5,929 bases of DNA from Candidatus Calidifonticultor daggyaiensis (GTDB lineage: Bacteria > Actinomycetota > Humimicrobiia > Humimicrobiales > Humimicrobiaceae), in assembly GCA_015661035.1 (NCBI GenBank), contig JACVJA010000102.1:1-5929 (forward strand), in the 5' to 3' direction. The notes under the pieces are model-generated. The model had not been told where the DNA came from, ran no database searches, and saw nothing but the letters and a program-made list of their open reading frames with translations. A program made the translations under genes and the position numbers. Of this stretch, positions 1 to 5,910 are shown piece by piece. How positions within the stretch are numbered: position 1 is the first letter of the stretch; every line of letters begins with the position of its first letter.

Positions 1-369
1 TCTCATCCCATCAATCCCGAATTTTGGTCCTTTTATTAATTTTTTAAGATAATTAGAAATAACAAAAGATTCTACTTTAATACCTTTTTTTAAAGAAATA
101 TTACCAAAAATTATATTTAAAAATTGTGTGTAGTCTGTTCCAACAAGCATATTATTATATGCTATTTCTGTAAAATATCTGTTTTTATTTATTTTAAATA
201 ATTTCTTAATTTTGCCAATTAAATATTTTTTAATATAACCATTTTTAAGTAATTCAAAAGGGAATTCAATGGTTTGTTCAATGCAGATATCAAAAGCAAT
301 TTTTTTAGCTTCAATAAAATTTTTTGCATTAAAACTATATTGAACATAAAAATAATTATTTTTTTTCAT
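1..369 (-). CDS. RuBisCO-like protein (form IV type), N-terminal part, runs off the left edge
   Basis: Only the first 123 codons are in the window; the frame is open to base 1. I see the RuBisCO large-subunit N-terminal domain: a YVQYSF strand at residues 8-13, IEQTIEFP at 30-37, QFLNIIFGNISL at 82-93 and the linker into the barrel, GPKFGIDGMR, at 114-123. Against plant RuBisCO, E31 aligns with Glu60 and N90 with Asn123, but F36 and P37 replace Thr65 and Trp66. The EQT-x-E-x-P pattern is typical of form IV RuBisCO-like proteins, which do not fix CO2 and instead enolise, isomerise or decarboxylate phosphosugar-type substrates. The carbamylated lysine and loop-6 lysine lie outside the window, so the form call is provisional. 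The ATG overlaps the TGA of the transketolase C-subunit (ATGA), and GGAAG sits 4 nt upstream. It is the third gene of a transketolase operon. The exact reaction cannot be named. Confidence 0.85.
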   Translation of the reverse strand, partial: MKKNNYFYVQYSFNAKNFIEAKKIAFDICIEQTIEFPFELLKNGYIKKYLIGKIKKLFKINKNRYFTEIAYNNMLVGTDYTQFLNIIFGNISLKKGIKVESFVISNYLKKLIKGPKFGIDGMR

Positions 370-1382
370 AAATCTTCCGGTTTTAAATTTTTATTAAAAT
401 AATTTATGTATGAATCTTTAATTTGTAATTTGTTTATTGGGGCATTGATTTTCAATAATTTATAAGTTGATTTAATAATATTATATGCATCAAAACCATA
501 TTCTCTCATAAGATAATTTTTACTTGCTCCATGTGCAAAAGTATCCTGAAGGCCTAATTTAATAATTTTTTTATTTATTTTAAATTCTGCCATTTTTTCA
601 GAAATTATTGTTCCAAGACCACCTATTACAGTATGATTTTCAACTGTAATTATACCATATTTGACCGAACTTAAAATGTCTGGTATAAATTTATTTTTAA
701 AAGGTTTCATAGTAGAAATATGCAAAAGTGTGGTTGATATACCATTTTTATTTAAAAGATCTGTGGCTTTCAATGATTCTTCTGTGCATATTCCACTTGA
801 AATTATTAAAACATCTTTTCCTTTTTTCAATAATCTCGGAGTATCTAATTTAAAAGGTAAATTTTTATCAAAAATTCTTGGTATTTCACCACGCAACATT
901 CGTATATATACAGGGCCTTTTATTGAGTAGACAATATCAAGCACAGTTTCAACTTCTGTTGCGTCACCAACTTCTAAAACAGTCATATTAGGCAATGCTC
1001 TCATAACAGCAATATCTTCTATTGCCTGATGAGTAGCACCGCCAGGTGTTGTGATACCTGGTAAAAACCCGAACATTTTTACAGGAAGATTAGGGTATGC
1101 AACAGACATTGCAATCTGGTCATAAGCCCTTCTATATATAAAAACTGCAAATGTATGGACAAATGGAATAAATCCCTCACGCGCAAGACCACCTGCAACT
1201 GATAGCATATTTTGTTCTGATATACCACATGAAATAAATCTTTCCGGGTATTTTTTTTTAAAAAGGTCTGCTTCGCACGACCCTGTTAAATCAGCTGTCA
1301 GAACAAGAATATTTTTTTTATTTTTAGCAAATTTTACAAGATTTTCTCTATGAACAAAGGATAATTTTTCTATTTTATTCAT
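366..1382 (-). CDS. Transketolase, C-terminal subunit (pyrimidine-binding plus C-terminal domains)
   Basis: This is half of a two-subunit, ThDP-dependent transketolase, which moves a two-carbon ketol unit between phosphosugars in the cytoplasm. The pyrimidine domain spans about residues 5-165. GISEQNM at 53-59 carries the glutamate (E56) that activates the thiamine aminopyrimidine. GGATHQAIEDIAVMRALPN at 114-132 holds H118 of the substrate channel, and YIRMLRG at 159-165 closes the domain. The C-terminal domain, about 188-311, contains VENHTVIGGLG (247-257) and the DTFAHGASKNYLMREYGFD stretch (280-298). At 338 residues it is a little longer than many split C-subunits, with a Lys/Asn-rich tail after about residue 311. 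It starts at ATG with AAAGG 7 nt upstream, overlaps the N-subunit gene by 8 nt, and its TGA overlaps the RuBisCO-like ATG. DXS or pyruvate dehydrogenase E1-beta are less likely given the separate N-half and these motifs. Confidence 0.92.
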   Translation of the reverse strand: MNKIEKLSFVHRENLVKFAKNKKNILVLTADLTGSCEADLFKKKYPERFISCGISEQNMLSVAGGLAREGFIPFVHTFAVFIYRRAYDQIAMSVAYPNLPVKMFGFLPGITTPGGATHQAIEDIAVMRALPNMTVLEVGDATEVETVLDIVYSIKGPVYIRMLRGEIPRIFDKNLPFKLDTPRLLKKGKDVLIISSGICTEESLKATDLLNKNGISTTLLHISTMKPFKNKFIPDILSSVKYGIITVENHTVIGGLGTIISEKMAEFKINKKIIKLGLQDTFAHGASKNYLMREYGFDAYNIIKSTYKLLKINAPINKLQIKDSYINYFNKNLKPEDL

Positions 1383-2274
1383 TTTCTAACCTTTTAAGTA
1401 TATATAAATATTGTTTTTTTTCTTCTTCATTTTTAAATCGTATATAATGCAATTTTTCTTTTTTTCTTAATTCATTTATACCTTTGCAGGCATCAGTATG
1501 ACATAAAATGACAAGTGGTTTATTTATATGCTTAACTTTTGATGCTTTCAATAATTCTTTTATATTATGTCCATTAATTGATATAACTTTTGCGCCAAAG
1601 GAAATCAATTTATTGCGCAAAGGTTCAATCTGCATAACCGTTTTAACAGGTCCGTCACATTGATTTTTATTAAAATCAATCAAAATAATAATATTATCAA
1701 GCTTATAATGGCTCATGAATTGGAAAGATTCCCATACCATACCAATTTGAAATTCGCCATCTGACATTAATACCCATATTTTGCCTTTTTCCTTTTTAAA
1801 TTTTCGTCCTAGTGCCATGCCCACTGCCTGGCTTAATCCCTGTCCTAAAGAACCAGTCATAACTTCCATTCCAGGTGAATGTTCTGCACCTATCATTTCA
1901 AGTGATGAACCATCTTTATTGAAAAATTCAAGAGATTTTTCATCTAATCTGCCTGTTTCAATTAAGGTAGCGTATAAAACAAGGGAGTAATGCGTAGGAG
2001 ACAAAATAAATCTGTCTAAATTAGATTCGTGTGGACTGGTGAAATAATAACCCGGAATATATTTTTTATTTTTAGTAGAAGGAACCCCATTAAATGGCTC
2101 TGGCATTAAAGGTTTTTTAAAGGGTTTTAATTTCATAATTTTTGTATAAAGACAAGCAAAAATTTCAGCAGAAGAGCATGCCTGACTTAAATAACCACCA
2201 TTATTTTTTAAGGTAAAGTCAAGAACTCTTTTGCGTATTTTATTTGCTATTTTTTGGATTTTATTTATATTCAA
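1375..2274 (-). CDS. Transketolase, N-terminal (ThDP-binding) subunit
   Basis: This 299-residue subunit binds the thiamine diphosphate pyrophosphate end and Mg2+, and pairs with the C-subunit encoded just downstream. The metal-binding motif runs from SDGEFQIG (171-178) to LDNIIILIDFNKNQCDG (192-208), with D172 and N202 as the expected Mg2+ ligands. SPTHYSLVLYATL (92-104) corresponds to the usual SKGHA helix and keeps H95. GAEHSPGMEVMTGSLGQGLSQA (129-150) matches the GHPE...PGVE-TGSLGQG block. Two departures stand out: the first active-site Gly-Gly-His reads GGY (26-28), and the classic GDGE is SDGE. The start is TTG, chosen because AAGGAG lies 6 nt upstream, homology begins at once, and the next Met (residue 47) is inside the conserved domain. 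It leads the operon and its TAA lies 8 nt inside the C-subunit gene. The sugar substrate is unknown and may be unusual. Confidence 0.92.
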   Translation of the reverse strand: MNINKIQKIANKIRKRVLDFTLKNNGGYLSQACSSAEIFACLYTKIMKLKPFKKPLMPEPFNGVPSTKNKKYIPGYYFTSPHESNLDRFILSPTHYSLVLYATLIETGRLDEKSLEFFNKDGSSLEMIGAEHSPGMEVMTGSLGQGLSQAVGMALGRKFKKEKGKIWVLMSDGEFQIGMVWESFQFMSHYKLDNIIILIDFNKNQCDGPVKTVMQIEPLRNKLISFGAKVISINGHNIKELLKASKVKHINKPLVILCHTDACKGINELRKKEKLHYIRFKNEEEKKQYLYILKRLENE

Positions 2275-2280
2275 TTTTAA

Positions 2281-2286
2281 CTCCTT
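2281..2286 (-). promoter_or_regulatory. Ribosome binding site fixing a TTG start for the transketolase N-subunit
   Basis: On the minus strand AAGGAG ends 6 nt before TTG at 2274-2272. No in-frame ATG is available until residue 47, within conserved sequence, so this site decides the start codon. Confidence 0.8.
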
Positions 2287-2296
2287 TTGGCATTTT

Positions 2297-2324
2297 AGTT
2301 TACAATTTTATAAAAAAAATTCAA
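2297..2324 (-). promoter_or_regulatory. Weak candidate promoter for the transketolase/RuBisCO-like operon
   Basis: On the minus strand TTGAAT (2324-2319) is followed after 16 nt by TAAACT (2302-2297). Each hexamer matches the sigma-70 consensus at four of six positions. Transcription would begin near 2290, giving a very short leader just before the SD. In sequence this AT-rich such matches arise easily by chance. Confidence 0.25.
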
Positions 2325-2374
2325 GAAATTTTTTGTAAATAATTAATAAAAAGATTATTCAACCGTAAGTAAAA

Positions 2375-2552
2375 GGCGTATTTTTATTTAATAGATTTTT
2401 ATTTTTTATAATGCAATATTTTTATTCGCCCGTTTTTTAAAATTAAAATAAAATGAAAGTGAATATTTAATTTTTTAAATAATAAATATTATATAATTTT
2501 TGTGTTTTTTCTCCTGAAAATTACAATCTTTTAATACAATTTTCAGGATTCA
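2375..2552 (-). repeat. Inverted copy of the ~175-nt non-coding repeat
   Basis: Read on the minus strand this begins TGAATCCTGAAAATTGTATT (2552-2533), an exact 20-nt match to 5543-5562 on the plus strand. An A-rich stretch follows (GAGAAAAAA, AAAATTATA), as in the 5543 copy. About 84 nt after the 20-mer comes the core (roughly 2448-2375), including GAATAAAA, a TATTGCATTATAAAAA segment and TCTATTAAA, ending near GCC. The gap between 20-mer and core is 84 nt here and 83 nt in the 5543 copy, so the two are collinear and not chance matches. Function is unknown. Confidence 0.75.
2512..2548. repeat. Perfect 11-bp inverted repeat (hairpin) upstream of the yceD promoter
   Basis: TCCTGAAAATT at 2512-2522 is exactly complementary to AATTTTCAGGA at 2538-2548, with a 15-nt loop. 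It lies 13 nt upstream of the -35 box of the yceD promoter and forms the 5' hairpin of the inverted repeat copy. It could be an operator, a structured RNA element or part of a mobile repeat; the sequence alone does not decide. Confidence 0.7.
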
Positions 2553-2561
2553 AAAAAATAT

Positions 2562-2590
2562 TTGACATAATTTTTTCAATAGTGTAAAAT
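2562..2590 (+). promoter_or_regulatory. Sigma-70-type promoter for yceD-rpmF-plsX-fabH
   Basis: A perfect TTGACA -35 box (2562-2567) is separated by exactly 17 nt from TAAAAT (2585-2590), a five-of-six match to the -10 consensus. Transcription would start near 2597, leaving a leader of about 34 nt before the yceD ATG, with the SD-like AGGTG at 2621-2625. No other promoter of this quality is seen before the four-gene operon. Confidence 0.75.
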
Positions 2591-2630
2591 CAATTCGTTT
2601 TTTATGCTTTAATATAATACAGGTGTTAAA

Positions 2631-3137
2631 ATGTTTAAAATAAATTTAAGTTCTTTTTCAAAGCAAACAGAAGTATCTTTTAAAATAAAAGAAAATGATG
2701 TCTTTTTTGATGAGGACATATTAATTAACAAAGAACTTTCCATTAACCTTACACTTACAAAAGATACAGACAACAGAGTAATAATTCAGGGTAAAATAAC
2801 AGGCGAATTAAAAAATACCTGTGTCAGGTGTCTTGAAAAGTTTATTTGGCCTATAACTGCAAATTTTACTTCTATTTTTGAAAGAAATGAAAATTTTAGT
2901 AAAAATGATAAAGAAGATAATGTATATTTTTATGAAAAAAATGAAATAGACCTTTTTGATTATTTAAGAGAGACCCTATTACTTGAATTACCTGTAAAGC
3001 CTTTATGCAATGATAATTGTAAAGGCTTATGTCCTGTTTGTGGGAAAAATTTAAATAAAGAAAAGTGTGATTGTAAAAAGGATTTTAAAAATAGACCTTT
3101 TAATGAATTTAATATATTAAATAAAAAGGAGGAATAA
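2631..3137 (+). CDS. yceD: DUF177 / YceD-family protein (23S rRNA accumulation)
   Basis: This 168-residue protein belongs to the DUF177 (YceD) family, whose bacterial members are linked to 23S rRNA accumulation or processing; the biochemical activity is not well defined. The N-terminal half (about 1-62) is a beta-rich domain ending in a GELKNTCVRCLEKF block with a C64-x2-C67 pair. The C-terminal half has the family signature LLELPVKPLCNDNCKGLCPVCG (117-138) followed by NKEKCDC. C126, C130, C134, C137, C146 and C148 form a Cys-rich cluster that may bind metal (inference). The ATG is preceded by AGGTG at 5 nt spacing and a strong promoter. It sits 2 nt before rpmF, whose SD is embedded in its last codons; this adjacency to rpmF is very widespread and is strong support for the call. 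Confidence 0.9.
   Translation: MFKINLSSFSKQTEVSFKIKENDVFFDEDILINKELSINLTLTKDTDNRVIIQGKITGELKNTCVRCLEKFIWPITANFTSIFERNENFSKNDKEDNVYFYEKNEIDLFDYLRETLLLELPVKPLCNDNCKGLCPVCGKNLNKEKCDCKKDFKNRPFNEFNILNKKEE
3125..3132 (+). promoter_or_regulatory. Strong ribosome binding site of rpmF, inside the end of yceD
   Basis: AAAGGAGG, a near-perfect anti-16S match, lies 7 nt before the rpmF ATG. It overlaps the last Lys-Glu codons of yceD. It is the strongest SD in the window, as suits a ribosomal protein made in large amounts. Confidence 0.85.
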
Positions 3138-3139
3138 AT

Positions 3140-3325
3140 ATGGCTAATTTAACCAGAAAAACATCAAAATCAAAATCAAGAAGCAGAAGAGCTGCTAATA
3201 TGAAACTTACTCAGAATCTAAACCTTGTTGATTGTCCTAATTGTCATCAAAAAAAGTTACCACATAGAATTTGTGGTAATTGTGGATATTATGCGGGAAG
3301 GGCAATATTAAATACAGAAGTATAG
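3140..3325 (+). CDS. rpmF: 50S ribosomal protein L32
   Basis: At 61 residues this is a normal-sized bacterial L32 (bL32), a small basic protein of the large ribosomal subunit. The N-terminus is the usual Lys/Arg/Ser-rich tail (RKTSKSKSRSRRA, 6-18) that runs into 23S rRNA. The C-terminal half is a zinc ribbon, CPNC at 32-35 and CGNC at 45-48, with the LPHRIC...CGYYAGR signature. All four cysteines are present, so this is the zinc-binding form. Most relatives begin MAVPKRK or MANPKRK; here the proline is Leu4. The tail ILNTEV is slightly longer than in many homologues. It lies between yceD and plsX in the common order. Confidence 0.97.
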   Translation: MANLTRKTSKSKSRSRRAANMKLTQNLNLVDCPNCHQKKLPHRICGNCGYYAGRAILNTEV

Positions 3326-3350
3326 TTTGATTTATAAAACGGAGGTTTAG

Positions 3351-4361
3351 ATGAAAATTGTTCTTGATGCTATGGGTAGTGATAATGCTCCGTATGTTGA
3401 AATTGAAGGGACTATTCAGGCAATTAAAAATTTTAAGGATATAGATATAATACTTGTAGGTAAAAAGGAAGAAATTGAAAAATTGCTTCATAATAGGTTG
3501 ACAAAAGATGAAATGAATCGTATAGAAATAATTAATGCAGACGAAGTAATTACAATGTCTGAACATCCTGCCCAGGCATTAAAACAAAAACCTAATTCTT
3601 CAATCGCTATAGCTGCTAATTTAATAAAAGATGGTAAAGGAGAAGCATTTGTTTCCGCAGGGAATACAGGTGCTGTTGTTGCTTCATCATTATTAATAAT
3701 TGGAAGGATCCCAGGGGTTTTAAGACCTGCAATTTTAACTCCTATACCTTCCAGAAATGGTTTTACGGCTTTGCTTGATGCAGGTGCAACTGTTGATTGT
3801 AAACCATCATATCTTGTCCAGTTTGCTATTATGGGTTCTCTTTATGCAAAACATATATTCGGTATAAATAATCCAAAAGTTGGTTTGCTTTCTGTCGGTG
3901 AAGAAGAAGCCAAAGGAAATGAATTAACAGCAGCATCAAATGAATTAATGACTAAAACAAAATTAAATTATAAAGGTAATGCAGAAGGCAGGGATATAAT
4001 AAATGGTAATTTTGATGTTGTAGTATGTGATGGTTTTGTAGGAAATGCAATTTTAAAATTTGGTGAAGAAATTGCACATTTTATGATTGACCTTATTAAA
4101 ACAGGAATAAAAGAAGGCGGTTTAATTTCAAAAATAGGAGCTTTATTTATGATTAGTATTTTTAATAAAATTAAAAAAAAGGTAAGTTATGATGAGTATG
4201 GTGGGGCATTATTACTTGGTATAAAAAAGCCGGTTATTATTACTCATGGAAGAGCCAATCCAAAAGCAATTAAAAATGCAATAAAAGTTGCATCTGAATT
4301 TATAAAACATCATATAAATGAAGAAATTGAAAATAATATAAAAATTTTGGATATAAAATGA
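3351..4361 (+). CDS. plsX: Phosphate acyltransferase PlsX (acyl-ACP:phosphate)
   Basis: PlsX converts acyl-ACP and phosphate to acyl-phosphate, which PlsY uses to acylate glycerol-3-phosphate, the first step of phospholipid synthesis in most bacteria. It is a peripheral cytoplasmic/membrane-surface enzyme. All family blocks are present: LDAMGSDNAP (5-14, Ser10 where Gly is usual), HPAQALKQKPNSSI (72-85), FVSAGNTGA (100-108), RPAILTPIP (125-133), LLDAGATVDCKP (141-152), LLSVGEEEAKGN (179-190), GNAEGRDI (209-216), DVVVCDGFVGNAILK (222-236), and near the end EYGGALLLG and HGRANPKAIKNAI. The 336-residue length is normal. GGAGG lies 5 nt before the ATG, which is 25 nt after rpmF. Its TGA overlaps the fabH ATG (ATGA), coupling membrane-lipid and fatty-acid initiation. 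Confidence 0.97.
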   Translation: MKIVLDAMGSDNAPYVEIEGTIQAIKNFKDIDIILVGKKEEIEKLLHNRLTKDEMNRIEIINADEVITMSEHPAQALKQKPNSSIAIAANLIKDGKGEAFVSAGNTGAVVASSLLIIGRIPGVLRPAILTPIPSRNGFTALLDAGATVDCKPSYLVQFAIMGSLYAKHIFGINNPKVGLLSVGEEEAKGNELTAASNELMTKTKLNYKGNAEGRDIINGNFDVVVCDGFVGNAILKFGEEIAHFMIDLIKTGIKEGGLISKIGALFMISIFNKIKKKVSYDEYGGALLLGIKKPVIITHGRANPKAIKNAIKVASEFIKHHINEEIENNIKILDIK

Positions 4362-5341
4362 AAATAGAAGCAAAAATTTCTGGTTGTGGTTTTTATGTTC
4401 CGGAAAAAATTCTTACTAATTTTGATTTGGAAAAATTAGTTGATACTTTAGATGAATGGATAACAACCAGAACTGGTATAAAAGAAAGACATATTGCAGC
4501 TGATAATGAAGTAACTTCGGATTTGGCATTAAAAGCAAGTATTAAAGCAATTAAAAATGCCGGTTTAGAAAAAAATGATATAGATTATGTTTTAGTTGCA
4601 ACTGTTACAGGGGATTATATTTTTCCTGCAACTGCCAATGTACTTACTTATAAACTTGGCTTAAAAAATATCCCCTCTCTGGATATTTCTGCTGCCTGTT
4701 CAGGTTTTGTATATGGAATTGAACTTGCCAAAATAATGATACAATCAGGACTTTATAATAATATATTATTGGTGGGTGCTGAAATTTTTTCAAGAAAAAC
4801 AAATTGGAAAGACAAGAATACATGTGTTTTGTTCGGTGATGGTGCTGGTGCGGTAATTATAAGTAAGAGTGAGGATGATAGCAAAATATTATCTACTTTT
4901 AACTCATCAGATGGAAGTAAAGCTAATTTGCTTTTAATTGAAGCAGGTGGAAGTTTTAAAAAATTTTCAAATGAAACATTAAATGATGATTCAATTTATA
5001 TTAAAATGAATGGTAAGGAAGTTTTTAAAGATGCAATAATACTGATGTATGAAGCTCTTGAAATAAGTTTAAAAAGAGCAAATATTAAATTGTCAGACAT
5101 AGATTATTTAATTTTTCATCAGGCTAACAAAAGAATAATTAATGCTATTGCTGAAAAATATAATATTCCAGATGAAAAGATTATAATAAATCTTGATAAA
5201 TATGGGAATACTTCTGCTGCTACTATTCCAATTGCCCTTGCCGAAGCTGTTGAACAAGGAAAAATTAAAAAAGGAGATTTAATTGCAATTTCAGCAATGG
5301 GAGCAGGATTTACATGGGGCAGTGCCGTTATTAGAATGTAA
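4358..5341 (+). CDS. fabH: Beta-ketoacyl-ACP synthase III
   Basis: FabH starts type II fatty-acid synthesis by condensing an acyl-CoA primer (acetyl-CoA, or branched primers in some bacteria) with malonyl-ACP. The thiolase-fold triad is complete: C114 in SAACSGF (111-117), H254 in IFHQAN (252-257) and N284 in YGNTS (282-286). EWITTRTGIKERHIA (33-47) is the family N-terminal CoA-binding signature, and the protein ends in the G-x-G-x-TWGSAVIRM block. It is 327 residues, the usual length. No clear SD precedes it; the start overlaps the plsX stop by 4 nt, so translation is probably coupled. It appears to be the last gene of the operon, with no fabD, fabG or acpP before the window ends. Primer preference cannot be read from the sequence. 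Confidence 0.97.
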   Translation: MKIEAKISGCGFYVPEKILTNFDLEKLVDTLDEWITTRTGIKERHIAADNEVTSDLALKASIKAIKNAGLEKNDIDYVLVATVTGDYIFPATANVLTYKLGLKNIPSLDISAACSGFVYGIELAKIMIQSGLYNNILLVGAEIFSRKTNWKDKNTCVLFGDGAGAVIISKSEDDSKILSTFNSSDGSKANLLLIEAGGSFKKFSNETLNDDSIYIKMNGKEVFKDAIILMYEALEISLKRANIKLSDIDYLIFHQANKRIINAIAEKYNIPDEKIIINLDKYGNTSAATIPIALAEAVEQGKIKKGDLIAISAMGAGFTWGSAVIRM

Positions 5342-5354
5342 TTTATAAATCTAA

Positions 5355-5506
5355 CCTGAATATTAAAGTAAAAAATTGAAATTTTAAGAGATATTTTGTT
5401 AAAAAAATAATACTTTTATGTTATTTTTTATTGAAAAATATGAATAAAAGCACTAGATTATAAAAATAATAATTTATTTAATAAAACAAAGCAAAAATAT
5501 TTTTTA
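5355..5506 (+). repeat. Repeat unit 1 of the array (most degenerate)
   Basis: It begins AACCTGAATATT, 14 nt after the fabH stop, and its 5' hairpin is not clearly preserved. The core is recognisable at about 5424-5492: TGAATAAAAGCACTAGATTATAAAAATAATAATTT in outline, then GCAAAAATATTTT, which is shared with unit 3. It lacks the AAGTAATGC string of units 2 and 3. Confidence 0.5.
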
Positions 5507-5542
5507 AACTAAAATCTCATTTTCATACAAGTTTTTAAAATA

Positions 5543-5710
5543 TGAATCCTGAAAATTGTATTTAAAAATTACAATTTACTGAGAAAAAAACAAAAAATTA
5601 TACTATTAAAAACAATAACATATTTGAAACAACACTTGTTCTTTATTTTAAATAAAAAGCGGTTGAATAGAAGTAATGCGCTATAAAAATAAAAATTTAT
5701 TAAAAAACGC
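5543..5710 (+). repeat. Repeat unit 2 of the array, closest to the inverted copy upstream of yceD
   Basis: It opens with the 20-nt sequence found inverted at 2533-2552. An imperfect hairpin follows, with AAATTGTA (5553-5560) pairing to TACAATTT (5570-5577). The core, about 5646-5710, includes GGTTGAATAGAAGTAATGC and CTATAAAAATAAAAATTTA. CCTGAA starts 193 nt after that of unit 1. Confidence 0.7.
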
Positions 5711-5734
5711 TTTTTCAAATACGTTTTTATAGTT

Positions 5735-5905
5735 AACCTGAAAAACGCATTAGCGTTTTTCAAGGGAAAAAAGGAAATATAAAAAAGGTTTATAAACAAA
5801 TATAATTTTTAAAAGAGAACTTATTTTTAAATTAAAAAACAGGTAAATAAAAGTAATGCACTTTAAAAATTAAAATTATTAAACAAAAAAGCCAAAAATA
5901 TTTTA
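5735..5905 (+). repeat. Repeat unit 3 of the array
   Basis: It starts AACCTGAAAAACGC, 189 nt after the start of unit 2, with a stronger hairpin than the other units. The core at about 5825-5893 includes GGTAAATAAAAGTAATGCAC, TTTAAAAATTAAAATTATT and AAAGCC, and aligns well with unit 2. The tail GCCAAAAATATTTT resembles the tail of unit 1. Confidence 0.65.
5737..5765 (+). repeat. Hairpin at the head of repeat unit 3
   Basis: TGAAAAACGC (5739-5748) pairs perfectly with GCGTTTTTCA (5753-5762) around the loop ATTA. With one bulged A the stem extends to CC/GG at its base. Its position matches the hairpins of unit 2 and the inverted copy, but its inner stem sequence differs. It is not followed by a T-run, so a terminator is not the natural reading on the plus strand. 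Confidence 0.65.
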
Positions 5906-5910
5906 TATTT

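Larger units (their letters stand above)
2275..2630. other. Divergent intergenic region, no gene
   Basis: These 356 bases separate the leftward and rightward operons. I see no coding region here. The stretch holds the SD and a weak promoter candidate of the leftward operon, one minus-strand copy of the non-coding repeat family, a perfect 11-bp inverted repeat, and the good promoter and SD of yceD. It is even richer in A/T than the genes. Confidence 0.8.

Noticed and set aside
661..930. Plus-strand open frame of 89 codons inside the transketolase C-subunit gene
   Set aside because: Antisense to a strongly conserved gene, no SD and no recognisable domain.
1781..1990. Plus-strand open frame of 69 codons inside the transketolase N-subunit gene
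   Set aside because: Antisense shadow of conserved coding sequence.
1..2274. Naming the operon as apiose/apionate catabolism
   Set aside because: Both enzyme types occur in those pathways, but no kinase, lactonase, reductase or other pathway marker is visible and the RuBisCO-like protein is truncated; kept only as a hypothesis.
3237..3566. Minus-strand open frame of 109 codons across the rpmF-plsX junction
   Set aside because: Antisense to two certain genes; composition is only that expected from A/T-rich complement.
5402..5429. AAAAAATAA / TTATTTTTT hairpin as a fabH terminator
   Set aside because: The 9-bp stem is entirely A/T with a 10-nt loop, so it would be unstable, and there is no proper T-run after a GC-rich stem.
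5731..5765. Integron attC site suggested by GTTAAC next to a hairpin
   Set aside because: The GTTRRRY/RYYYAAC pair of an attC is not met, and there are no cassette ORFs between the units.
5569..5799. Minus-strand open frame of 76 codons after fabH
   Set aside because: Low-complexity Phe/Lys/Asn/Leu composition, no SD, and it crosses two repeat units that vary in length and would break a reading frame.
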